Part shown: positions 1-5,957 of the stretch, piece by piece
Layout: each line of letters begins with the position of its first letter
How positions within the stretch are numbered: position 1 is the first letter of the stretch
Assembly: GCA_030691295.1 (NCBI GenBank)
Contig: JAUYEQ010000523.1
Span: 1-6,431, forward strand
Length of the DNA: 6,431 nucleotides
Reading direction: 5' to 3'
Origin: Bacteroidota bacterium
GTDB lineage: Bacteria; Bacteroidota; Bacteroidia; Bacteroidales; Prolixibacteraceae
Program-made: the position numbers and the translations under genes
Notes under the pieces: model-generated
Database searches by the model: none
Told to the model about the DNA's origin: nothing
Seen by the model: only the letters and a program-made list of their open reading frames with translations

Positions 1-341
1 ACATTATCCTTCTTGATTTTGATGCAACCCAATCTGTTGTTTCAACAGGCAATGGGGCGTATAAATTAAAACCTGTTATCAGAACAATTAATTCTGCCAT
101 AACCGGTTCAATCAAAGGAAGAATTTCACCGATCGGCGAAAATGTGGTGGTAACTGCCACATCAAACGGAATTTCATACTCATCGGTGACCAATGCAAAC
201 GGCGCGTTTCTGATTTCAGGACTACCTTCAGGAACATATAATATTACTGTAACACCTGCCCTACCGTTGTTGCCCGTTACCATTGCAGCAAAAACCGTAG
301 TTGTTGGAGTTTCGACCGACCTGGGTATTGTGGTATTTTAA
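1..341 (+). CDS. C-terminal fragment of a DUF4382-like / carboxypeptidase-regulatory-like domain protein
   Basis: The reading frame is open from the window edge (first whole codon at position 3) to TAA at 339-341, giving 112 residues of a protein whose N-terminus lies outside the window. The first part carries the stretch LLDFDATQSVV, then GNGAYKLKPVIR, which resembles the C-terminal end of DUF4382 domains (a fold found in Bacteroidota surface lipoproteins). It is followed by a small beta-sandwich module, about residues 37-112, with the pattern typical of carboxypeptidase-regulatory-like domains: SIKGRISP, then VTNANGAFLISGLPSGTYN, then a Val/Thr-rich end. In this fold family such modules are non-catalytic stalk or adhesion domains on exported proteins. 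A GTG at 144 could start a short ORF, but the frame is continuous upstream and that codon lies inside the domain. A cell-surface or periplasmic location is inferred from the family, because the signal peptide is not visible. The domain assignment is from pattern recognition only. Confidence 0.8.
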   Translation, partial: IILLDFDATQSVVSTGNGAYKLKPVIRTINSAITGSIKGRISPIGENVVVTATSNGISYSSVTNANGAFLISGLPSGTYNITVTPALPLLPVTIAAKTVVVGVSTDLGIVVF

Positions 342-400
342 TTCAAATCAATCAATTCGCACAAAGTTGCAACAGAATACTGTTTTGCTGCAATAATACA

Positions 401-437
401 AAGAGGCTGTTCTCATCAGAGTTCAGCCTCTTTTTTT
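401..437 (+). terminator. Rho-independent terminator after the DUF4382-like gene
   Basis: A 9-bp perfect stem pairs AAGAGGCTG (401-409) with CAGCCTCTT (424-432). The 14-nt loop can pair internally as CTC (412-414) with GAG (419-421). A run of seven T follows (431-437). The T run overlaps the stop codon (436-438 on the minus strand) of the converging kinase gene. On the minus strand the same stem is followed only by TTTGTATT, so it should end the plus-strand transcript efficiently and the kinase transcript more weakly. Confidence 0.85.
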
Positions 438-2367
438 AACCCAAATGTTCCATTATTTTCGAAACGATCATTGTACGTTTAAATGGTTTGCTGATGTAGT
501 CGGAGCAGCCCATGGCAAGCGCTTTTTGCCGGTCTCTCTCGTCAGAGTATGCTGTCTGTGCTATGATAGGCAGATCGGACTTAAATTCCCTTATCAATTT
601 GGTAGCGGTAAAACCATCCATAACCGGCATTTTGATGTCCATCAGCACCAGATCGACGTTGTGTGTTAAACGGCAAATATCAACAGCTTCAGCTCCATTC
701 AATGCCCTGATGATCCTGATATTTAATCCTGACAACAACTCTTCGAGCAAAAAGAAATTGGTGTCTTCATCTTCAGCAATTAAAACTGTTTTTGTACCGT
801 TAATTTTGAAAACAGGCTCCTGAATTAATTTCAGTTCAGGAAAAACCATCTCCTCAACTTTTTTATATGGGATGGTAAAGTAAATGGTTGTGCCTTTTCC
901 CAATTGAGAGTCCAACCACATTCGGCCCCCAAGAAGTTCGGTGTATGCTTTTGAAATGGTCAGTCCCAAACCTGAACCGCCAAACTGACGGGTGGTGGTA
1001 GTTTCGACCTGCCTGAAACGTTTAAATATTTCTTCGTCCAATTCTTCAGGAATACCAATACCGGTATCTTTCACAAAAAATTCTATCTCGCTGCCAACAA
1101 TCGAATATCCAAAATTCACGTATCCGTGAAGGGTGAATTTCAACGCATTGTCAATCAGGTTGGATAGAATTTGTACAAGTTTTGTTTTATCGGTTAAAAT
1201 AATTTCCTCATTTTCAGGCTTAAACGGACTCAAAACCAGGCTTAAATTCTGATTTTTTACTTTCAGCAAAAATTGCCTGTACAATTGACTCAAGGTTTCA
1301 TTCAGATCCATCTCCTTTTCCAGAATTTTCTCCTGACCCGCTTCGATGGTCGCAATACTAACAATATCAGTAATAATTGAAAGTAGCTGGTTGCAGTTTT
1401 GCACAATCATACCTGTATATTCATTGCGCTTTTCAGACAAAAGATCGGGATCGTTTATTAATTCTGAAAAGCCAATGATTGAATTCATCGGTGTCCTGAT
1501 TTCGTGCGAAATATTGTGCAGGAAGGCAGTTTTTAAGTGGTCGCTTTCCTCCGCTTTTTCTTTCGCCCTGACCAATTCCAATTCGGCGAGTTTACGATCC
1601 GTGTTATCAATGCAGTGACCGATGTATCCGATGAATTCGCCTTCGCTGTCGAAACGCGGACAACCTTCATCGATGAACCAGCGGTACTCACCGTCTCTTC
1701 GCTTGATACGGTATTCCATGCTAAACTTTTCGCGCTTATCAAATGCTTCATTGTATGTATTTAAACAATGCGGCAAATCATCCGGATGAACAACTTTTGC
1801 CCAGGCATCATCAAGTTCATGTTTCATTGGCCAGCCGGTATATTCGAGCCAAACCAGGTTGAAATAATTGAAAAATTTGTTGGTATCAGTGGTCCAGATC
1901 AGCGTATTTCCCGAATCGGCCAGAGTTCGGTAACTTTGTTCACTTTCGTTCAAAACAATTTCAGCCCGTATCAAAGCTTCCTTGACTTTTGCTTCGGCCA
2001 GCGCTCTTGTGACTGAAAATGGAAGTTTTTTCAGCCGGTCTTTCAACACATAATCCACCGCTCCGGCTTTAATCAGTTCGATGGCTGTTTCTTCGCCGAT
2101 TCTCCCGGAAACACAGATAAACGGAACTTTTGGGCATATTTTACGGCATAAGCTGAGCGCCCCAAACGCGTCGAACTGAGGCAAACTAAAATCAGCCAAT
2201 ATCAAATCGTATTTGTTGTTTCGAATGGCTGCCACAAATTCAGTTTCAGTTTGAACGCGCGACAAATTGATTTTTAAGCCGGCTTCAATCAATTGTTCAC
2301 GAATAATTTCATAATCCGTATCCGAGTCTTCCAGCGAAAGTATGTTCAATATTGGTTCTGTTTTCAT
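436..2367 (-). CDS. Hybrid sensor histidine kinase, REC-PAS-HisKA-HATPase_c-REC
   Basis: The 643-residue product has a receiver domain at each end. REC1, about 5-120, has the acidic pair in LSLEDSDTD, phospho-acceptor Asp59 (ILADFSLP), Ser87 and Lys109 (VLKD). A PAS/PAC sensor, about 138-258, includes KRRDGEYRWF and DNTDRK, and a short coiled coil follows. HisKA contains HNISHEIRTPMN with phospho-acceptor His288. The ATPase domain has an N-box (SNLIDNALKFT), an F-box (EEIFKRFRQ), a G1 box DTGIGIP (434-440) and a G2 box GGSGLGL. REC2, about 527-643, has AEDEDTN, Asp577 (LVLMDIKMP), Thr605 and Lys627 (SKPF). Every catalytic residue expected is present. No signal peptide or membrane segment is seen, so it should be a cytosolic sensor; the PAS ligand is unknown. 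The start at 2367 puts REC1 at the usual distance from the N-terminus. An in-frame ATG at 2397 would add ten residues (MNCNLEIKLI) outside the domain and is less likely. No response regulator or DNA-binding output is adjacent. Confidence 0.93.
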   Translation of the reverse strand: MKTEPILNILSLEDSDTDYEIIREQLIEAGLKINLSRVQTETEFVAAIRNNKYDLILADFSLPQFDAFGALSLCRKICPKVPFICVSGRIGEETAIELIKAGAVDYVLKDRLKKLPFSVTRALAEAKVKEALIRAEIVLNESEQSYRTLADSGNTLIWTTDTNKFFNYFNLVWLEYTGWPMKHELDDAWAKVVHPDDLPHCLNTYNEAFDKREKFSMEYRIKRRDGEYRWFIDEGCPRFDSEGEFIGYIGHCIDNTDRKLAELELVRAKEKAEESDHLKTAFLHNISHEIRTPMNSIIGFSELINDPDLLSEKRNEYTGMIVQNCNQLLSIITDIVSIATIEAGQEKILEKEMDLNETLSQLYRQFLLKVKNQNLSLVLSPFKPENEEIILTDKTKLVQILSNLIDNALKFTLHGYVNFGYSIVGSEIEFFVKDTGIGIPEELDEEIFKRFRQVETTTTRQFGGSGLGLTISKAYTELLGGRMWLDSQLGKGTTIYFTIPYKKVEEMVFPELKLIQEPVFKINGTKTVLIAEDEDTNFFLLEELLSGLNIRIIRALNGAEAVDICRLTHNVDLVLMDIKMPVMDGFTATKLIREFKSDLPIIAQTAYSDERDRQKALAMGCSDYISKPFKRTMIVSKIMEHLG

Positions 2368-2719
2368 AATAAGTTTAATTTCCAGGTTGCAATTCATTCA
2401 ATAAGGCCCAGAATACGCCTATTTGTTTCACCGCATCAATGAATTTTACTTATAAAATCACATTTCATTTTACTTGAAACACAATATTTTGGTTACTCAT
2501 TAAAAACCATTTTCGGTAAATAAAAACCCACTCATCGCCCTTTACACCATCTGATTAGACATTAAAAAACTTCATTTCCAACTATTTACAAACTGTGTTA
2601 TGTGCCAGCATCAAGCATTAAAATGTGTGAATTATATAAAAGAAAAAAAAAGTTGTGTAACACAAAATATTTGAAATGTGATCATTTTTGCAACATAATT
2701 AAATACTAAAAAAAACAAA
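2368..2719. other. 352-bp AT-rich divergent intergenic region
   Basis: This stretch separates the kinase gene (minus) from the OmpA-like gene (plus), so it should hold promoters for both. The right half contains repeated TGTG-type words (2594-2604, 2624-2629, 2653-2657, 2677-2680) and the ompA-side promoter described separately. In the left half, reading towards the kinase, I could not find a convincing TAnnTTTG box. No ORF of plausible length or composition, tRNA or riboswitch-like fold was recognised. The region is rich in A and T runs, including an A9 run at 2642-2650 that could act as an UP-like element. Confidence 0.6.
2622..2697 (+). promoter_or_regulatory. Candidate promoter and upstream sites of the OmpA-like lipoprotein gene
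   Basis: Three elements lie in order: AATGTGTGAAT (2622-2632), TTGTGTAA (2653-2660, part of the palindrome TTGTGT-A-ACACAA) and CATTTTTG (2683-2690). The last is one base off the Bacteroidota -7 consensus TAnnTTTG, so transcription would begin near 2697, about 23 bases before the ATG. No good TTG box sits at the expected -33 distance, which hints at activator dependence. The same three words with exactly the same spacing occur before the gene at 3705. Motif identities are seen directly; promoter function is inferred. Confidence 0.5.
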
Positions 2720-3538
2720 ATGAGAAAATCAATTCAATTTCTTGGATTCCTGACCCTGATACTTAGCTTGTCGCTGAACTCATGCGGGCCAAGTAAAAAA
2801 CTTGTGCTTTCGCAGGCAAGGGTGGATAAACTTCAAAAAGACAACGCCGAAAAACAAAGCCAGCTTGACAATACCCAGAATCAACTTGCAGACTGCAACG
2901 TTCAGGTAAAAAACCTTAAAAACGAAACCTCCTCACTTCAGGATGAAAATGCTTCGGTTCTAAACGATTTGAAGACACTTTCGAAAGAATCGAAAATGAC
3001 CATTGCCGATCAGGCCAAGCGGTTAAAAGATCTTCAGAATATGATCCAGAATCAGAAAAATGTAATGGACAACCTGAAAAATTCGATTGCCGATGCATTG
3101 ATGAAATATAAAAGTGACGAACTGTCGGTTTACATTAAAGACGGAAACGTGTATGTTTCACTGGCCGAAAAACTGCTGTTCAAATCAGGTTCCGATCTGG
3201 TTGACCCAAAAGGAAAAGAAGCGCTCAAAACACTGGCACAGGTACTTTCAAGCACCAAAGACATCACTGTGCTGATTGAAGGTCATACCGACAATGTGCC
3301 AATCAAAACCAATAAATTCAAAGACAACTGGGATTTAAGTACCGCCAGAGCCATCTCAATTGTACGCATTCTGACCAAGGACAATGGATTTGACCCGAAC
3401 CGAATTACTGCATCAGGACGTGGCGAGTTTTTCCCGGTTCAGAGCAACGAAACTGCTGAAGGACGCGCAGGCAACCGCAGAACTGAAGTCATTCTTTCAC
3501 CGGACATGAACGAACTGTACAAACTTTTATACCAGTAA
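2720..3538 (+). CDS. OmpA family lipoprotein with coiled coil and peptidoglycan-binding domain
   Basis: The 272-residue protein begins with a lipoprotein signal peptide whose lipobox LNSC places the lipidated Cys at 22, so it should be anchored in the outer membrane. Residues about 30-120 are a Gln/Asn/Lys/Leu-rich coiled coil with heptad-like spacing. The C-terminal domain, about 150-265, is OmpA-like: LLFKSGSDLV, then IEGHTDNVP with Asp191, then WDLSTARA with Arg210, and GNRRTEVIL near the end. In characterised OmpA domains the Asp and Arg at these positions hold the diaminopimelate of peptidoglycan, and both are present. The likely role is tethering the outer membrane to the cell wall, with the coiled coil spanning the periplasm. 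The start ATG follows an A-rich leader with no Shine-Dalgarno sequence, as is usual in Bacteroidota. The gene has its own candidate promoter and is followed by a hairpin at 3552-3594. It is a general OmpA/Pal-type protein and no specific symbol is justified. Confidence 0.93.
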   Translation: MRKSIQFLGFLTLILSLSLNSCGPSKKLVLSQARVDKLQKDNAEKQSQLDNTQNQLADCNVQVKNLKNETSSLQDENASVLNDLKTLSKESKMTIADQAKRLKDLQNMIQNQKNVMDNLKNSIADALMKYKSDELSVYIKDGNVYVSLAEKLLFKSGSDLVDPKGKEALKTLAQVLSSTKDITVLIEGHTDNVPIKTNKFKDNWDLSTARAISIVRILTKDNGFDPNRITASGRGEFFPVQSNETAEGRAGNRRTEVILSPDMNELYKLLYQ

Positions 3539-3551
3539 TTCTGTCCCGAAA

Positions 3552-3594
3552 GTCATCCGATGAATGTCACCTGATTACGAACTCATCGGATGAC
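3552..3594 (+). repeat. 12-bp perfect inverted repeat downstream of the OmpA-like gene
   Basis: GTCATCCGATGA (3552-3563) is the exact reverse complement of 3583-3594, with a 19-nt loop between. It starts 13 bases after the TAA. No T run follows (the next bases are AATGGTAATG), so it is not a canonical intrinsic terminator. It may be a 3'-end stabilising stem, an RNA-processing site, a weak terminator or a DNA-level operator for the next promoter, whose first motif starts 10 bases further on. Confidence 0.6.
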
Positions 3595-3604
3595 AATGGT
3601 AATG

Positions 3605-3680
3605 AATGTGTGAATGTTGTAACTCTTTCCCCGAATTGTGTAATATTTTATAGAATTTAAGGATACATCTTTGCGTTATA
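3605..3680 (+). promoter_or_regulatory. Candidate promoter of the 3705-4804 gene pair, same architecture as the OmpA-gene promoter
   Basis: AATGTGTGAAT (3605-3615), TTGTGTAA (3636-3643) and CATCTTTG (3666-3673, followed by C) repeat the three words seen at 2622, 2653 and 2683, all shifted by exactly 983 bases. The spacers between them are essentially unrelated, so this is not simply a recent copy. An extra TTGTAAC word lies at 3617-3623. CATCTTTG is one base off the TAnnTTTG -7 consensus, giving a predicted start near 3680, about 25 bases before the ATG at 3705. Confidence 0.5.
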
Positions 3681-3704
3681 TTTTTTTTCGAAATTACAGT
3701 AAAT

Positions 3705-4214
3705 ATGAAAGACATTAAATTCTTCGTTGTAGGAATACTGTTGTTTTTTGCAACCTCAGGTCAGGCTCAAATATCAGTGAATGTAAATCTCGGGGCTCCA
3801 CCACAATGGGGACCAGCCGGATATACAGATGTACAGTATTACTACCTGCCCGATGTGGAAGCCTATTATGATGTGCCATCGTCGAAGTTTATCTATTACA
3901 GTGGCGGAACATGGGTACATCGTACTTATCTGCCAAGCCGGTATAGAAATTACGATTTATACAATGGGTATAAAGTTGTGATGACCGACTATCGGGGCAA
4001 CGCTCCTTATGCACATTTCAAGGAGCACAAAGTAAAATATGCCAAAGGATACAAAGGCCATGCGCAAAAGAATATAGGGCAAAAGCCTCAGAAAGGAAGC
4101 TCCGGTCCAAAAGAATATACCAAAGCCCGCAACGATCAAAATAAAAGCCGCAGTGTCGGAAAAAATTCAGGACACGGCGGTGATAAAAAAGGCGGAAAAG
4201 GCAAGAAAAAGTAA
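3705..4214 (+). CDS. Secreted Tyr-rich protein with Lys/Gly-rich basic tail, function unknown
   Basis: The 169-residue protein starts with a clear Sec signal peptide, probably cut after Ala21 (GQA before QIS). A Tyr-rich middle section, about residues 38-115, contains YYYLPDVEAYYDVPSSKFIYY, then GGTWVHRTYLPSRYRNYDLY, a composition suggesting a small beta-rich extracytoplasmic domain. The last 65 residues or so are low in complexity and strongly basic, with about 18 Lys plus many Gly, Ser and Asn, ending DKKGGKGKKK. This layout recalls uncharacterised exported proteins of Bacteroidota; I know no biochemical function and propose none. The tail could bind polyanions such as lipopolysaccharide, nucleic acid or acidic polysaccharide, but that is inference from charge alone. 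The gene has a candidate promoter of its own and is followed after 41 bases by a small beta-barrel gene, so the two probably form an operon ending at the terminator near 4889. Confidence 0.85.
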   Translation: MKDIKFFVVGILLFFATSGQAQISVNVNLGAPPQWGPAGYTDVQYYYLPDVEAYYDVPSSKFIYYSGGTWVHRTYLPSRYRNYDLYNGYKVVMTDYRGNAPYAHFKEHKVKYAKGYKGHAQKNIGQKPQKGSSGPKEYTKARNDQNKSRSVGKNSGHGGDKKGGKGKKK

Positions 4215-4255
4215 ACAATTATTGAATTTTATTACCAAACTCTAAAATAAAAATA

Positions 4256-4804
4256 ATGAAAACAAGAATCTTAACATTTACATTGCTGTCCCTTATGATG
4301 ATTTTTGGGACAAATTTATCGGCTCAAAACCGCACAACTGGCGGCGAAAACTATGGTGGTACCTTTAACGCAGGTTTGGGTATTGGCGGGTATTACGGTT
4401 ATTACAATTATGTAGGGCGTTCGTTGCCGGTTTTTAGCCTGAACTATGAATTTGATGTAGCTAAAAACTTCACATTGGCTCCCTTTATCACTTTCTTATC
4501 ATACAGAAATGATAAATACTATTATCGTGAAACAGTAATGCCTCTAGGTGTTAAAGGTTCGTATTATTTGGATCAGGCATTGAATGCAAATTCTAACTGG
4601 GATTTTTATATCGCAGGTTCATTGGGATTTACAGTCGTAAACACCAGATGGGATAGTGGATACAATACTTATCCCGGTTATCGTACTGCAAATCCTTTAT
4701 TTCTTGATTTGCATTTGGGAGCAGAATACCACCTCAGCAACCACGTTGGATTATTCCTTGATCTTTCAACCGGTGTTTCAACTATTGGTCTTTCATTCAA
4801 ATAA
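4256..4804 (+). CDS. Small outer-membrane beta-barrel protein
   Basis: The 182-residue protein has a Sec signal peptide, probably cut after Ala23 (LSA before QNR). The mature part of about 159 residues is made of alternating aromatic and polar strands separated by Gly/Asn/Asp turns: FNAGLGIGGYYGYYNY, PVFSLNYEFDV, FTLAPFITFLSY, MPLGVKGSYYL, WDFYIAGSLGFTVV, FLDLHLGAEYHL, VGLFLDLSTGV. It ends GLSFK with a penultimate aromatic residue. This matches porin-family or OmpW/OmpX-sized barrels of about eight strands; the exact family and any transported substrate cannot be told. The ATG follows an A-rich leader with no Shine-Dalgarno sequence. The gene lies 41 bases after the basic-tail protein, with no obvious promoter in the gap, so co-transcription is likely. 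An overlapping reading frame at 4656-4847 is only a shadow. Confidence 0.85.
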   Translation: MKTRILTFTLLSLMMIFGTNLSAQNRTTGGENYGGTFNAGLGIGGYYGYYNYVGRSLPVFSLNYEFDVAKNFTLAPFITFLSYRNDKYYYRETVMPLGVKGSYYLDQALNANSNWDFYIAGSLGFTVVNTRWDSGYNTYPGYRTANPLFLDLHLGAEYHLSNHVGLFLDLSTGVSTIGLSFK

Positions 4805-4822
4805 GAATAGAAAAAGCAAAAC

Positions 4823-4845
4823 AGGTATTGTTACTGAACATACCT
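4823..4845 (+). repeat. Small hairpin preceding the terminator
   Basis: AGGTAT (4823-4828) plus GTT (4830-4832) pairs with AAC (4837-4839) plus ATACCT (4840-4845), giving a 9-bp stem with one bulged T (4829) and a four-base loop ACTG. It lies 18 bases after the stop of the beta-barrel gene and two bases before the terminator stem. It could protect the mRNA 3' end. Confidence 0.45.
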
Positions 4846-4847
4846 AA

Positions 4848-4889
4848 AGCATAAAAAAAATCCCGTTACGACGGGATTTTTTTTATGCT
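4848..4889. terminator. Bidirectional Rho-independent terminator
   Basis: A 19-bp perfect inverted repeat spans 4848-4866 and 4871-4889 with loop TACG. The GC core TCCCGT/ACGGGA is flanked by A8 on the left (4853-4860) and T8 on the right (4877-4884), so both strands read as a GC stem followed by a U tract. It lies between convergent genes, ending the 3705-4804 operon on the plus strand and the sugar isomerase gene on the minus strand. Confidence 0.95.
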
Positions 4890-4931
4890 GATCATAAGTA
4901 ATAAGAACTATTTATTGTCGTATATTTTTCC

Positions 4932-5015
4932 AACTCACCCCCACGTCCGCGAGCGGACGTCCCCCTCTCTTTTTGAAAGAGAGGGGAAAGCATCGCAGAT
5001 GCGAAGGGGTGAGTT
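4932..5015. repeat. 84-bp GC-rich cloverleaf-forming element, REP/MITE-like
   Basis: The outer arms AACTCACCCC (4932-4941) and GGGGTGAGTT (5006-5015) are perfect inverted repeats of 10 bp. Inside are three further perfect hairpins. Stem 1 is ACGTCCGC with GCGGACGT (4943-4950 and 4953-4960). Stem 2 is CCCCTCTCTTT with AAAGAGAGGGG (4962-4972 and 4976-4986). Stem 3 is GCATC with GATGC (4990-4994 and 4998-5002). Only one to three bases separate the stems, so the whole can fold as a four-way junction. The GC-rich composition contrasts with AT-rich flanks. It sits 12 bases past the stop of the minus-strand isomerase gene. Similar CTCACCCC...GGGGTGAG elements are, from memory, common repeats between genes in Bacteroidota genomes; being repeated in this genome cannot be shown from one copy. 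No T run follows on either strand. Confidence 0.7.
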
Positions 5016-5027
5016 CAAATAATATTT

Positions 5028-5957
5028 TTAAAATCTGTGGCTATCTGTGGTAAAACCCATTCTCTCAGCCTTTTTCGCTTTGGCAATCATTTCATTAAAA
5101 ATCACCATCTGCTCGTTCATTGCGGCAATTTTGTCAGCAGGCTCCGTGCGGGCTTCAAGCAAAATCCAGCCGTCGTAATTTATTTTGGTAAACAGATTCA
5201 TCAGTTGCTGATAAGGATATTCGCCCACGTTTAATTCACGAACATGAACAGTGTCGCCAAACCATTTTTTTACTGAATTAAAATTGGGTTCCAGGCCGGG
5301 TGGCAACAAATCCTGATCGTTACAGTTCCAGCACATTTTCACGCTCTTTTCGGTCACCTGTTCAAAAATGGCTTTCATATTTGGTATCTCCTGCGACAGG
5401 TCTCCGTGTACTTCAACCCTCACCAATTGCCCGAGGTTACCGGCAAACTTACCAACTTCGTTCAGTGAAGCAGCAATCTGCGCAATTGTTTTTTCCTTTG
5501 CAACCTCAGCCGGTAAACCATTTGGTTTTACCTTAATTCCGGTTGCGCCAATATCCTTGCAAAGTTGGATATACTCCTTTGTCTGATCAATATTTTTCCT
5601 GACTGCTGACTGATTTGTACTGTGGTATTCGAAATTTGCTCCGTAACCCAAACAAGTAACCGGACTGTCGTCAAACCGTTTTTTCACTTCAGCACGTTGA
5701 ATGGCCGAAAGATTTGATTCCACTTTGTGGGCATGTTCTGTGCGCAATTCAACACCCAGAAATCCCGTTTTTTCACAATTGGCAATCAGTGTCGGCAAAT
5801 CCCAGTCTTTCGCCCACTGGTAGGTAACCAAACCCAGTTTCATACCTGATTTTTTTGTGCTTGCAAGCGCTGCAAACGGATCGATCATTGAAAGTCCAAT
5901 TCCGGCAACGATACTTCTTTGCAGAAAAATACGACGTGAAAGATTTTTTTCCATCAT
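5028..5957 (-). CDS. Tat-exported sugar phosphate isomerase/epimerase-like TIM-barrel protein
   Basis: The 309-residue protein opens with a twin-arginine signal, SRRIFLQ at 7-13, followed by a hydrophobic stretch and an Ala-rich cleavage zone near 28-33, so it should be exported folded to the periplasm. The rest resembles xylose isomerase-like TIM barrels (the AP endonuclease 2 superfamily): GLVTYQWAKDWDLP, GVELRTEHAHKVE (Glu70, His75, His77), IKVKPNGLP, RVEVHGD (Glu182, His184), MCWNCNDQD, VHVRELN (His238) and ILLEART (Glu268). The Glu and His residues at strand ends are the expected metal ligands of this family. Substrate and reaction cannot be deduced; relatives isomerise or epimerise sugars and inositols. 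Two ATGs are adjacent (5957 and 5954) and either could be used. It lies divergent from a Tat-exported Gfo/Idh/MocA oxidoreductase, a common partner family in carbohydrate loci, suggesting shared regulation from the 133-bp gap. Confidence 0.9.
   Translation of the reverse strand: MMEKNLSRRIFLQRSIVAGIGLSMIDPFAALASTKKSGMKLGLVTYQWAKDWDLPTLIANCEKTGFLGVELRTEHAHKVESNLSAIQRAEVKKRFDDSPVTCLGYGANFEYHSTNQSAVRKNIDQTKEYIQLCKDIGATGIKVKPNGLPAEVAKEKTIAQIAASLNEVGKFAGNLGQLVRVEVHGDLSQEIPNMKAIFEQVTEKSVKMCWNCNDQDLLPPGLEPNFNSVKKWFGDTVHVRELNVGEYPYQQLMNLFTKINYDGWILLEARTEPADKIAAMNEQMVIFNEMIAKAKKAERMGFTTDSHRF

Noticed and set aside
367..393. Possible hairpin TTGC-AACAG...CTGTT-GCAA upstream of the first terminator
   Set aside because: The stem is interrupted by a five-base bulge and lies just before a clearly better terminator; it is likely to be incidental.
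445..2016. Several plus-strand ORFs of 70-100 codons within 445-2016
   Set aside because: They run antisense to the histidine kinase, which has every expected domain and catalytic motif over the same bases; none shows a recognisable fold or a credible start region.
2395..2397. Upstream ATG as start of the kinase
   Set aside because: It would add MNCNLEIKLI, which is outside the receiver fold, and no ribosome-binding signal favours it. It cannot be excluded, and the start at 2367 was preferred for fit to the family.
3957..4218. Minus-strand ORFs opposite the basic-tail protein
   Set aside because: They are Phe/Leu/Cys-rich shadows of Lys/Tyr-rich coding sequence and have no promoter or partner.
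4656..4847. 63-codon ORF overlapping the end of the beta-barrel gene in another frame
   Set aside because: The barrel gene has a coherent signal peptide and strand pattern to its own stop, and the overlapping frame has low-complexity, unfamiliar content. I saw no sign of a frameshift.
4932..5015. CRISPR repeat or tRNA gene suggested by the cloverleaf fold
   Set aside because: There is no repeated unit with spacers, no anticodon-arm geometry, no TTCGA-type T loop and no CCA-compatible acceptor. The middle arm has 11 bp and a 3-base loop, unlike tRNA.
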